64,000 nt of DNA. It comes from Hyphomonas oceanitis SCH89. Its GTDB lineage: Bacteria > Pseudomonadota > Alphaproteobacteria > Caulobacterales > Hyphomonadaceae. This document shows, in pieces, positions 8,421 through 16,350 of this stretch. Made by a program: the position numbers and the translations under genes. Each line of letters opens with the position of its first letter. Within the stretch, counting starts at the first letter, position 1. The DNA is taken from assembly GCF_000685295.1 (NCBI RefSeq), contig NZ_ARYL01000022.1, positions 1 through 64,000 on the forward strand. Direction: 5' to 3'. Below the pieces are notes generated by a model, which searched no databases, was not told where the DNA came from, and saw only the letters and a list, made by a program, of their open reading frames with translations.

Positions 8421-9733
8421 GTCTTTGTCACCCTTGGAATCTTGTGAGGCGGTCCGAGCTTCAGGAGTTCCTGCTCGTCGACCAGTTCCAGCACGAGTGG
8501 CACCTCGATCGCGACGGATATCCGCTCGTACAGGCGTAGTTTGAGGGCGTCCTCAGAATCCTTGAGTCGAGTTACATCGTACCCGATGCGCAGTTTGAGT
8601 TCGTCCATCTCCCGGTCAGCACGAATAATCTGGAACAGGTTGGCGCGCGTCTCGTCATGTTTCTCGACCAGACCCATGATCTCGCGCGGCAGGATACTGC
8701 GGCCCTTGACCAAAATCTGATCTGTCGCCCTGCCGAGCAGCTTGAACCGCGCATGGGTGCGCCCGCATCCGCAAGGCGAACGGTCAATCGACACAAGGTC
8801 TCCCGTACGATAGCGCACGAGCGGGCTGAGGCGATCCACCAAGCTTGTCACAACGAGTTCACCGATATCGCCATCGGCAACCGGCTCCGCCGTGATCGGA
8901 TCAACAGCTTCAATAAAAGCGATATCTTCATAGGCGTGAAAGCCATTGTGCTCCCGGCACTCACATGCTCCCGCGACATCACCCAGGCTGGTCGTCTCAA
9001 ACAATTCAAGTCCCCAGGACCTGGTTAGCGCCTTCTGGCGGTCGCCCAGCGGTTCGCCGCCGAAGATCGCGCCCTTGTACGACTTGAAAACGTCGACAGG
9101 GTCTTCACCTGTCTTCTCGAAATACTGCTCGAACGCATTGATCAGCGGATTCGGGAAGATGCTCATCGACGTCGGACGGAAGCGTTTTGACGCGTCCACG
9201 ATCCGCGGAATTTCGAAGGGTGAGATGCTGAAGCATATTTCGGCAATGCCGAGTTCACTCAAGCTGCGGCGCCGGTGCCCACCCCGGAACGTGAACAGCA
9301 TGTGGCAGACATGGTCACCGGGCCGGACGCCAATGTGCCAATGGTCGCGCGCATAGGTCTCCTCAGCTGGCGTACGGCGCCAGTTCGGCACCGGCGTGGG
9401 GTCGCCCGTCGTACCGGATGTCGTGCCAACCGAAACAGTTTGTCCCGGGCTGTCAACACTCATCCCGCCCGTGGGATCATTGTGCGCATCGCGGTAAGCG
9501 CGGATATCGTCCTTGGTCAGGAAAGGCGCCTTCTCGCGAAAGTCTGCCACGGATTTTATGTCGCCCGGCTTCACGCCTGCGTCCGCCCATACCTTCCTGA
9601 TCAGCGGTGCATTCGCGACCGCGTATTCGCACATCACGGCAAGCGAGGCTTCCTGGTGGCGATCAAGGTATTCACGGCTGGCTGACTCGATCGGATCGAG
9701 CACATCCGGATAGATAATTGCATTTGACGCCAT
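8417..9733 (-). CDS. Phenylacetate-CoA ligase family (PaaK-like) adenylate-forming enzyme
   Basis: At 438 residues it has the length of PaaK-type ligases, which activate a carboxylic acid to an acyl-AMP and then to the CoA thioester. The phosphate-binding loop T-S-G-T-T-G-D-P-T is at about 105-113. There is a Y-R-T-G-D motif in the second half, followed by a C-G-C-G-R cluster and a G-R-A-T-D-Q-I-L-V hinge. The start has GGAGGAGACG upstream. It lies 29 bp downstream of a second, degenerate ligase and is coupled to the 224-residue unknown protein. The substrate is probably an aromatic or alicyclic carboxylate, but the sequence does not decide this. Confidence 0.85.
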   Translation of the reverse strand: MASNAIIYPDVLDPIESASREYLDRHQEASLAVMCEYAVANAPLIRKVWADAGVKPGDIKSVADFREKAPFLTKDDIRAYRDAHNDPTGGMSVDSPGQTVSVGTTSGTTGDPTPVPNWRRTPAEETYARDHWHIGVRPGDHVCHMLFTFRGGHRRRSLSELGIAEICFSISPFEIPRIVDASKRFRPTSMSIFPNPLINAFEQYFEKTGEDPVDVFKSYKGAIFGGEPLGDRQKALTRSWGLELFETTSLGDVAGACECREHNGFHAYEDIAFIEAVDPITAEPVADGDIGELVVTSLVDRLSPLVRYRTGDLVSIDRSPCGCGRTHARFKLLGRATDQILVKGRSILPREIMGLVEKHDETRANLFQIIRADREMDELKLRIGYDVTRLKDSEDALKLRLYERISVAIEVPLVLELVDEQELLKLGPPHKIPRVTKT

Positions 9734-9762
9734 TTTTGGTCGTCTCCTCCCTGACTGGCCGG

Positions 9763-11319
9763 CTAACCGACGCTTGGATATCCTCCGCCACCGAACAACT
9801 TGTCGACGGCTTCCCGGTCGACAAACCCCACCGCACTGCGCGGCAGGGATTCGGCGAACTCAACGATCTTCGGCTTCTTGTAGGATGCGAGCTGGGCCCG
9901 GCAATGTTCGATCAGTTGTTCAGGGTCGACACTGGCGCCCGGTTTGCGAACAACCACTGCCTTGACGTTCTGGTCCCATGTTGGATCGGGAACACCGATG
10001 ACACAGACGTCTGCGACACCCTCGTGCTGGCGCAGACACGCCTCCACTTCGGCCGGATAGATGTTCTCGACCCCCGACTTGATCATCGTGGTTTTCGGGC
10101 CAACGAAGACGAGCGATCCATCCTCCAGGCGTTTGCCGAGGTCATTGGTGCGGTGCCAGCCATCAACAACGCGGCGGGCATTCTCTTCAGGTCGGTTCCA
10201 GTAGCCGCACATGACCAGCGGGCCGCGGGCATGGATCTCTCCGGCTTCACCGACAGGTAGCTCGATTCCGTCTTCTCCGGCGACCTTGACCTGAAGGAAC
10301 GGCGATGGACGTCCGGCCGCCACGCCCCCCATCCAGGTTGCAATGGTGAGGCCGCCAATCTCCGTCTGACCGTAGCCGCCTGGCGCCTGCATCATCGGCG
10401 ACGCGGCAGGCATTACCATGGGCATGCGATAGTCCGACATGCCCGGATCCGCAAACAGGCTGGACGTGTCGTACTTGCCGTCGGCGTTCAGTTCCCGCAT
10501 CTGCGCAATCGTCGGCGCGGCGATGAACGCATGCGTCAGTTTCTCGGCAGAGATCATTTCAAGCAACTGCTGCGCATCGACGCGCGAAACGAAAGCATTT
10601 CGTCCGCCTGCCATGAACGTCGCCAGCGTGCCCATCAGCACGCCAAGATGGAACATCGGGCCCGAAACGAGGTAGCCGGATTTTTCCGTGACGCCCTGCG
10701 CAACCTGACTGAGCCACGCAACGATCAACAGGGACTCATGACTGAGCAAGGCCGCTCCCGGTCGACCGCTGAATCCTGCCGTATAGATCGCCAGCAGCGG
10801 TGTCGACGGTTCCACAGGCGCAAAATCTGTCTCAGGGTCAACTGACGCGATCAGGCCCTCATAATTGTCGCCATCCGCGCAGCCATCGTGACATATCCAG
10901 TTGGAATCCGGGCGCCACGCCTTGCGTGCACCGCGGTTGATCTCACCGATTTCCGCTTCCTGCCAGAAAACCACTTTGGGGTCGAAATCATCCAGCGCGA
11001 ACGCGATCTCATCCGGTGACCAGCGCCAGTTCGCAGGGCACAGAATTGCGCCGACACGCGCACACGCGAGCAACGTCTCCAGCACCCGGAAACTGTTCTG
11101 CCCGAGCCAAAGAATACGATCGCCCCGTTCCACGCCGCGCGCACGCAATACGGCGGCCAACCGGTTCACACGTTCATCGAGCTGCGCATAGGTGAACCTG
11201 TGATCACCATCGATAACGGACGGCATTTTCGGACGGCTACGCGCCTGCTCATGCAGCAGGTCGCCAAGACCATAGGCGTGGACACCGAGATAGGGGGCGA
11301 GTGCATCGTGTAGTTTCAT
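9763..11319 (-). CDS. AMP-binding (acyl-CoA synthetase) family protein with degenerate active site
   Basis: A 518-residue member of the ANL superfamily over its whole length, with the core motif Y-G-Q-T-E and the hinge region S-G-V-E-N-I-Y-P-A-E-V-E intact. Two functional sites deviate. The P-loop (about 179-189) reads Y-T-A-G-F-S-G-R-P-G instead of Y-T-S-G-T-T-G-x-P-K, so its lysine is missing. The C-terminal A10 motif reads P-R-S-A-V-G-F-V-D-R, with Phe499 where the catalytic Lys is expected. The T-G-D motif is T-N-D. From family knowledge, loss of the A10 lysine severely impairs adenylation, so the protein may be a thioesterification-only enzyme or a pseudoenzyme paired with the adjacent PaaK-like ligase. 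It lies four bases after the DUF35 gene. Confidence 0.8.
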   Translation of the reverse strand: MKLHDALAPYLGVHAYGLGDLLHEQARSRPKMPSVIDGDHRFTYAQLDERVNRLAAVLRARGVERGDRILWLGQNSFRVLETLLACARVGAILCPANWRWSPDEIAFALDDFDPKVVFWQEAEIGEINRGARKAWRPDSNWICHDGCADGDNYEGLIASVDPETDFAPVEPSTPLLAIYTAGFSGRPGAALLSHESLLIVAWLSQVAQGVTEKSGYLVSGPMFHLGVLMGTLATFMAGGRNAFVSRVDAQQLLEMISAEKLTHAFIAAPTIAQMRELNADGKYDTSSLFADPGMSDYRMPMVMPAASPMMQAPGGYGQTEIGGLTIATWMGGVAAGRPSPFLQVKVAGEDGIELPVGEAGEIHARGPLVMCGYWNRPEENARRVVDGWHRTNDLGKRLEDGSLVFVGPKTTMIKSGVENIYPAEVEACLRQHEGVADVCVIGVPDPTWDQNVKAVVVRKPGASVDPEQLIEHCRAQLASYKKPKIVEFAESLPRSAVGFVDREAVDKLFGGGGYPSVG

Positions 11320-11323
11320 CGTA

Positions 11324-11764
11324 TCAGGCCTTGTGAAAGATCGGCAGTTTCCAGCCGTCCTGGATATCGTTCCACTCGACTGCCACTTTCATGCCGATCG
11401 TGACGTCTTCGGCTGGCATGCCGACAAGATTTGAAACGAGCCTCGCCCCAGGTGCCCCATCGAGGTCCACGACGATCGGGACATAGACGAAGTCCGGCAC
11501 ATCCGGGAACGGGGAACGCGTGCAGATCGCAAAACTGAAGACTGTGGCTGTTCCCGGCAGTGTCGGCCACTTCACATCCTGGCTCTGGCATCCCGGACAG
11601 AACGCGGTGGGTGGCATGCGGAAATGTCCGCACTTCCCGCATTGGCATGCGGTCAGGCGCTCTTCCTTGGCCGCCTGCCAATACGGCTCGGTCCAGGTGT
11701 CTGTCGTTATCTGGATATGATCGCCCGGAACGGCCTGCGCCACGCCATACTTGATTCCCGACAT
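11324..11764 (-). CDS. DUF35 OB-fold/zinc-ribbon partner of the thiolase-like protein
   Basis: A 146-residue protein with a rubredoxin-like zinc ribbon (Cys-x-Cys-x2-Cys about residues 41-46, second C-x2-C about 58-61) followed by an OB-fold, the DUF35 architecture. The ATG at 11764 is chosen because GGAGGG lies seven bases upstream and it forms a TGATG overlap with the thiolase-like stop. Obligatory pairing of DUF35 proteins with SCP-x-like thiolases or aldolases is established for the steroid Ltp2/ChsH2 system. The coupling seen here suggests an equivalent complex in which this protein presents the acyl-CoA. Confidence 0.88.
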   Translation of the reverse strand: MSGIKYGVAQAVPGDHIQITTDTWTEPYWQAAKEERLTACQCGKCGHFRMPPTAFCPGCQSQDVKWPTLPGTATVFSFAICTRSPFPDVPDFVYVPIVVDLDGAPGARLVSNLVGMPAEDVTIGMKVAVEWNDIQDGWKLPIFHKA

Positions 11765-12960
11765 CACGAATCCCTCCGAAGAATACAGCCCGACACAGGC
11801 AGTGAGGCTGGCCCGCCGGTGACGAGCGCAAATTCTGCGTCTTTCACTTGGTTGATGGCAACGCCGCGCAGCTGCTCAACGGCTTCGCGTGTATGTGTTG
11901 CACCTATGATATACGCTTCCGACAACTGGCCACCGTGCGTGTTCACAGGGGTCGAACCGCCCTTGTACCGTATGGCCCCGCTCTCTACGTACTCCCCGCC
12001 TTCGCCCTTCTTGCAGAAGCCATAATCCTCAAGCTGCATAACGACCATGGCGCTGAAATGGTCGTAGATAAGCGCCACGTCGATATCCGACGGCGCCAAG
12101 CCGGATTGTTGCCACAAGCGATCGCCAATCGGCTTGTGCCCCGACGATCCGAAGTCCGGATCCGGCATGCCCATCCAGGCAAACGCCCTGCCCCAGTTGC
12201 GTGTGCCGCCATGGGCAGCAGCGTGTATTAGAACCGGCTTTTGTTTCAGGTCTCTGGCACGCTCGGTCGAGGTCGTGATCCACGCCACAGCACCATCGGT
12301 TTCGAGACAGAAGTCGAGCCGGCACAACGGGTCGGCCAGCATTGGACTGGCGAAATATTCGTCGAGCGTCAGCTCGTTCCTTCGAATGGCCTGCGGCCGG
12401 TTCATCGCATTGAGGCGCTGGCTGATGACCACTTCAGCAAATGCTTCGCGGCGTGTTCCATAGAGATGCATGTGACGCCGAGCCAAAACGCTCATCAGGT
12501 GGCCCGGGCCGACCAGGCCTGATGGTTGCAAAAATGAATTTTCAGGGCTGGGCGCAGACGCGCCGAATACTGTTCCGAGCCGCTGGCGATACTGCTGGAG
12601 TGCCATGACCGTGACGACATAGTTCGCGTCCTCGTTCTGGATGGCCGCCGTCGCCAGCCCGACCGCACCGGCCGCGCCGCCGCCGCCGCTCGTTAGCGCA
12701 GCTGTAAAGCCGACCTCTTCGATTCCCAGCATTTCCATGAGCGAGGCCGTGTCGACCTTGTCGCCATAGCCCATCTGCGCGCCCGAATAATATGCAAACC
12801 CGTCAATCTGCTTGACGTTGATCCCCGCATCGTCGCACGCCTTGAGGATGGCTTCGCCGACCATTTCATTGATGGTTCGCGGATAGCTTTTGCCCCGGAT
12901 GTAATAGTCCGTCGCGCCGACGCCAGCGATGGCGCATTTGTCCTGATTGACCCAGACCAA
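11764..12960 (-). CDS. Thiolase-like (SCP-x/Ltp2-type) protein, probable acyl-CoA retro-aldolase or lipid-transfer thiolase
   Basis: A 398-residue thiolase-fold protein without the nucleophilic cysteine: the expected C-x-S-G site reads L-T-S-G-G-G-G (Ser91 region). The C-terminal half keeps the family's Y-D-H-F motif (about 299-302) and a His-Gly-Gly (His343) at the position of the usual G-H-P. This pattern is typical of SCP-x-like proteins such as the steroid aldolase Ltp2, which cleaves a C-C bond of a beta-hydroxyacyl-CoA together with a DUF35 partner. Here the DUF35 gene follows directly. The start is TTG 12960 with GGAGG six bases upstream. It heads a five-gene minus-strand unit and has a perfect copy of the cluster operator 38 bp upstream. 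Confidence 0.85.
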   Translation of the reverse strand: MVWVNQDKCAIAGVGATDYYIRGKSYPRTINEMVGEAILKACDDAGINVKQIDGFAYYSGAQMGYGDKVDTASLMEMLGIEEVGFTAALTSGGGGAAGAVGLATAAIQNEDANYVVTVMALQQYRQRLGTVFGASAPSPENSFLQPSGLVGPGHLMSVLARRHMHLYGTRREAFAEVVISQRLNAMNRPQAIRRNELTLDEYFASPMLADPLCRLDFCLETDGAVAWITTSTERARDLKQKPVLIHAAAHGGTRNWGRAFAWMGMPDPDFGSSGHKPIGDRLWQQSGLAPSDIDVALIYDHFSAMVVMQLEDYGFCKKGEGGEYVESGAIRYKGGSTPVNTHGGQLSEAYIIGATHTREAVEQLRGVAINQVKDAEFALVTGGPASLPVSGCILRRDS

Positions 12961-12998
12961 AACAGTCCTCCTGTTCCTCTGGCGCTATGCACCAGATA

Positions 12999-13013
12999 TA
13001 TAACTAGGTTATA
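12999..13013. promoter_or_regulatory. Cluster operator, perfect TATAAC-TAG-GTTATA copy
   Basis: Exact inverted repeat with 6-bp arms and 3-bp centre. On the minus strand its right arm reads TATAAC and makes a plausible -10, with TGGACA 18 bp away (13032-13037) as -35, so a bound protein would cover the promoter of the thiolase-like/DUF35/ligase unit. Confidence 0.75.
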
Positions 13014-13072
13014 ATGCGCTTCTTTCGCCAGTGTCCAGACCTGTCTGTGGAAAACAAATGGCAACCTGATAC

Positions 13073-14299
13073 TCAGGCAAAGTGAAGGCGACGGTACTTG
13101 CCTTTGAAATAGAGCAACGGGTCGCGACGCGGTTCGTATTTCGCGCGCTCCACTTTTCCGACAAGGATGACGTGATCACCGCCGTCGTGCAGGGCATGTC
13201 GCGAACACTCAAAATTCACCAGCGCCCCCCCGATCAGCGGAACATTCTTCTGGCCGCGCTGCCAAGGCGTCTTGGCGAAGCGGTCCTCACCCGGCCGCGC
13301 GAATGCATTCGACACAGGCTGCTGACCGATGTGAAGCACGTTCACCCCGAAATGCTCGGCTTCCTCGATCACTTTCAGGCTGCCGGATGTCTTGGCGATG
13401 CAGACCAGGAGCAAGGGCGGGTCGAGCGACACCGATGTGAACGAGTTGGCGGTGAGGCCGACAGGCTCGCCCTTGGGGCTCATCGCCGTCACAATCGTCA
13501 CACCCGTCGCAAAGCATCCGAGCGCATCGCGCAGGGTACGCGCATCCGAGCCTGACCTGTAATCGGGCATGAAGCGCGGCACCCGTCGCTCGAGGAAATC
13601 AAGCAGCGTGGCGTTGAACAGGTCAGACCGGTCGAAGGCAACCATATGGCCAGCCTCTCTGATCTCCGCGAACTCGGCATTCTCGAACTTCTTCACATAG
13701 CGCCCGGCAGCATCTGCTGGCGTGAGTTCGCTCAGCGCCCCCCGCACGAACAGGACCGGCAGCTTGATGTTTTCGGCTGCTGCGGACACCCGGCGCGTCG
13801 CTGCCTCAAGATCCATGCCCTTCAGGAATTTCGGATCCCAATCTTTCTTCGTGTCTGTACGCTCGGCATACTTGCGCAAGGATTCGCTGACCTTGTGCGC
13901 TGCGGCGGCGTCTATTTCGGGTGGCGCATCGACGAGAACCAGTCCGGCAGCAAGATGCCCACCATCCTCGCCAATCGCCGCAGCTGCTATCCAGCCACCG
14001 AGAGAGGCCGCAACAATAACGGGTCGCGACGGCAATTGTGCCAGCACACATTTCAGGTCCTCAACGAATGCGTCGAGATCGTACCTGGCATCCGGCGGCC
14101 ATTCACTGGTCCCGTGTCCACGCAGGTCGAGATTGATGACCTGCCGACCAGCCGTAACCAGCGACGCTGCCACATCGCCCCAGACTTGCCGTGTCTGGCC
14201 ACCGCCATGAAGCAGGAGAACGGCCGGGTCGTCGGGAGAGCCGCTGACTTCAGCGCGAAGCGTAATGCCACCAAAGCCCTTAAATTCCTGTTCGGCCAT
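13073..14299 (-). CDS. Alpha/beta-hydrolase fused to a flavin reductase domain
   Basis: A 408-residue fusion. Residues 1 to about 240 are an alpha/beta-hydrolase with oxyanion motif H-G-G-G (about 31-34), nucleophile Ser99 in A-A-S-L-G-G and His218 in E-A-G-H; the acid is not certain. Residues about 255-408 are an FMN-reductase-like (flavin reductase/HpaC-type) domain with F-A-T-G-V-T-I-V and T-A-N-S-F-T-S-V motifs, which normally supplies reduced flavin to a two-component monooxygenase. In known pathways such domains are separate (for example the steroid enzymes HsaD and HsaB). No oxygenase partner gene is adjacent. It follows the GntR gene by 23 bp and is probably co-transcribed with it. 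Intact reading through the junction argues against a sequencing artefact. Confidence 0.85.
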   Translation of the reverse strand: MAEQEFKGFGGITLRAEVSGSPDDPAVLLLHGGGQTRQVWGDVAASLVTAGRQVINLDLRGHGTSEWPPDARYDLDAFVEDLKCVLAQLPSRPVIVAASLGGWIAAAAIGEDGGHLAAGLVLVDAPPEIDAAAAHKVSESLRKYAERTDTKKDWDPKFLKGMDLEAATRRVSAAAENIKLPVLFVRGALSELTPADAAGRYVKKFENAEFAEIREAGHMVAFDRSDLFNATLLDFLERRVPRFMPDYRSGSDARTLRDALGCFATGVTIVTAMSPKGEPVGLTANSFTSVSLDPPLLLVCIAKTSGSLKVIEEAEHFGVNVLHIGQQPVSNAFARPGEDRFAKTPWQRGQKNVPLIGGALVNFECSRHALHDGGDHVILVGKVERAKYEPRRDPLLYFKGKYRRLHFA

Positions 14300-14322
14300 C
14301 GGCCATTCCTCCCTCGGTCATC

Positions 14323-15039
14323 TTATGATTCTTTGGTCAGCCACTCGACGATCATGGCGGTGCGGCGCGCCATCAACAGGCGGGCGATCTCGGGATCGCC
14401 TGCGAGAATCGCATCACAAAGCTGAACCTGGAGGACGCGCGAGCGCTCCCGGTCTTCCGCCTGCTGGTAAAACCGGATGCTCTGCTCTTCACGGCCGAAC
14501 GTGTAGCCAATCTCCATGAAGAGGCCGATCGCGGGGTTGCCGCTCATCTCGGACAGGAGGCGCGCGAGACGGGTCTCCTGTAGGATCGTTGATTCCGGCG
14601 TGTCATCCGCTCCGGTTATCGCGGCCAGCGCGTCCCGGTGTGCGCGAAGCGCCTCTCGCAGTCCGTCCTCCTTGCACGCAGCGGCAAGAGCCGCCGCCTC
14701 AGTTGCGATCAGGCGCGTGACCACATGCACATCCATGAGTGTGGCACCGTTGAGTCGCAGGTATCTGGCGGGGGCGCGGATCACGTCGGCCGCCGAAGGC
14801 CGTGTCGCAAAGAAGCCGCCACCCTGCCCCTTGCGAACGGAAATCAGCCGGTCACTTTCCACGATCTTGGCCGCCTGGCGCAGGGTTGGGCGGCTGACGC
14901 CGAGACGCTCCAGCAGTTCGACTTCGGCGCCGAGATGGTCGCCTTCATTCGCAGCGAGTGAAAGGTCGGCCAGCCGTCGCGCCGTCTCCGATACGCGGCT
15001 GCGTGGGGAAACTCCCGACTCGACTGTTTCGTAAGGCAT
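14323..15039 (-). CDS. GntR-family (FadR/FCD-type) transcriptional regulator
   Basis: A 238-residue protein with an N-terminal winged helix (core L-G-V-S-R-P-T-L-R-Q-A, about residues 40-50) and a helical FCD-like ligand domain, the architecture of FadR-type regulators that sense acyl-CoAs or organic acids. The ATG at 15039 is chosen over the upstream frame start because GGAGT lies eight bases before it. It is divergent from the amidohydrolase gene. Two GTTACCTATT boxes (15061 and 15124) with the GT-N-AC core typical of this subfamily flank the intergenic region and are the likely operator of this protein. Confidence 0.88.
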   Translation of the reverse strand: MPYETVESGVSPRSRVSETARRLADLSLAANEGDHLGAEVELLERLGVSRPTLRQAAKIVESDRLISVRKGQGGGFFATRPSAADVIRAPARYLRLNGATLMDVHVVTRLIATEAAALAAACKEDGLREALRAHRDALAAITGADDTPESTILQETRLARLLSEMSGNPAIGLFMEIGYTFGREEQSIRFYQQAEDRERSRVLQVQLCDAILAGDPEIARLLMARRTAMIVEWLTKES

Positions 15040-15060
15040 GGCGCACTCCTGATCAAATTG

Positions 15061-15070
15061 GTTACCTATT
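15061..15070. promoter_or_regulatory. Putative GntR box, copy 1 (GTTACCTATT)
   Basis: Ten-base box with a GT-T-AC core, repeated identically at 15124-15133, 63 bp (six helical turns) away. It lies between the GntR gene and the divergent amidohydrolase gene. A related GTAACCTATA is found upstream of the second GntR gene. Confidence 0.5.
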
Positions 15071-15085
15071 TTGGCGATTTTGGTC

Positions 15086-15100
15086 AATAACCTAGTTGTA
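15086..15100. promoter_or_regulatory. Cluster operator, 13/15 match
   Basis: AATAACCTAGTTGTA on the plus strand, keeping the ACCTAGTT core. It sits between the two GTTACCTATT boxes in the divergent GntR-amidohydrolase promoter region. Confidence 0.65.
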
Positions 15101-15123
15101 TAACTCGCATTTTTGAATTATTA

Positions 15124-15133
15124 GTTACCTATT
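15124..15133. promoter_or_regulatory. Putative GntR box, copy 2 (GTTACCTATT)
   Basis: Exact direct repeat of the box at 15061-15070, here about 40 bp upstream of the amidohydrolase start. Confidence 0.5.
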
Positions 15134-15174
15134 AGAAGTCCAAAATGACACGCAATGCAATCGGGAGACACTCC

Positions 15175-16281
15175 ATGCAGAACTTTGTTTTCAGTGCCGA
15201 CGCCCATGTGGTCGAACCGCCCACGCTATTCCTCGACGGCCTTCCCGCCTCGCTGAAGGATCATGCCATCCATGCCCGCAAGGAGGGCGACTACCTGATC
15301 ACCGGAACCAAGGACAAGACGATCTACCGGCTGCGCGTGGGTGCCAAGGGCGACAAGGAACTCGGTGACCGCGAGCGCCGCGGCGTGAGGGAAATCCCGG
15401 GACGCTTGCTGGACATGGAGCTGGACGGCATCAATGCAGAGATCGTCTTCCCTTCGCTCGGCCTGTGGCTCTACTGCCTCGACGATGCCGAAGCCGAAGC
15501 GGCCTCGTGCAAGGTCTACAATGACTGGAATAACAATTACTTCAGCGGCAATCTCGACACGTTCGTGCGTTGCGGCGTCCTGCCCGTTCAGGACTTCTCC
15601 AATACGCTTGAGGAAATCAAACGCCTCGCCAAGCTCGGCTTCACCGCCGCCATGCTGCCGGCCGTCACTCCCCCGGGCATTCCGAAATACAATGACGAGG
15701 CCTGGGACCCGATCTTTGCCCTCGGCGGCAATCTTGGCATCGTCTTTGTCCTGCACACCGGCACGGGTCTTGAAACCGTCGTTCATGAACGCGGCCCGGG
15801 CGCGGCCGTCATCAACTATTCCAACCAGATGGGCGACGCCATCAACTCCTGCCAGTATCTCGTGGCTGGCGGCGTGCTCGATCGCAACCCGAAAGCCAAG
15901 GTCGCTTTCATCGAAAGTGGGGCAAGCTGGCTCTCCGCCATCGCCGAGCGCATGGACGAAGTCTATGTCGCCCACCACATGTTCGTACGCCCGAAACTCT
16001 CGATGATGCCGAGCGAGGTCATCAAACGCCAGGTGTTCGTATCGTTTCAGCACGATCGCGCCTGTATCCTCCACCGCAACGAGATTGGCGTCGAGAACTA
16101 TATGTGGGCATCTGATTACCCCCACGCCGAAGGCACGTTCCCGAAATCGAAAGATATCGTCGAAGGCCTCTTCGCCGGTGTCGATATTTCAGAGACGGAC
16201 AAGCGCCTGATCCTCGGCGGCAATGCTGCACGTCTGTTCCGCCTCGACAATCCTGCCGTCGCGGATCTCGTTACGGCCTGA
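15175..16281 (+). CDS. Amidohydrolase family (ACMSD-like metal-dependent hydrolase/decarboxylase), copy 1
   Basis: A 368-residue TIM-barrel protein of the amidohydrolase-2/ACMSD group. It shows the N-terminal metal motif D-A-H (about residues 9-11), the barrel His in V-L-H-T-G-T-G, and a late S-D-Y-P-H-A-E-G motif with the conserved Asp. ACMSD-like enzymes decarboxylate or hydrolyse carboxylated rings. The ATG at 15175 is chosen because GGGAG precedes it by nine bases. A paralogue with the same motifs lies at 42977-44182. The gene is divergent from GntR and followed by a strong terminator. Confidence 0.85.
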   Translation: MQNFVFSADAHVVEPPTLFLDGLPASLKDHAIHARKEGDYLITGTKDKTIYRLRVGAKGDKELGDRERRGVREIPGRLLDMELDGINAEIVFPSLGLWLYCLDDAEAEAASCKVYNDWNNNYFSGNLDTFVRCGVLPVQDFSNTLEEIKRLAKLGFTAAMLPAVTPPGIPKYNDEAWDPIFALGGNLGIVFVLHTGTGLETVVHERGPGAAVINYSNQMGDAINSCQYLVAGGVLDRNPKAKVAFIESGASWLSAIAERMDEVYVAHHMFVRPKLSMMPSEVIKRQVFVSFQHDRACILHRNEIGVENYMWASDYPHAEGTFPKSKDIVEGLFAGVDISETDKRLILGGNAARLFRLDNPAVADLVTA

Positions 16282-16311
16282 TACTCCGGTCCTCCAACTG
16301 GAACACCTTGA

Positions 16312-16350
16312 CCCTCTCAGCCCGCAATGGCTGGGAGGGTTTCTTTTTGT
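16312..16350 (+). terminator. Rho-independent terminator after the amidohydrolase gene
   Basis: An 11-bp stem (CCCTCTCAGCC with GGCTGGGAGGG, one T-G pair), a six-base loop CGCAAT and then TTTCTTTTT. It overlaps the last codons of the convergent MFS gene. Confidence 0.85.

Noticed and set aside
15226-16125. Long minus-strand open frame opposite amidohydrolase 1
   Set aside because: It is antisense to a gene with clear metal-binding motifs, and its translation has no domain pattern; high GC third positions create such shadows.
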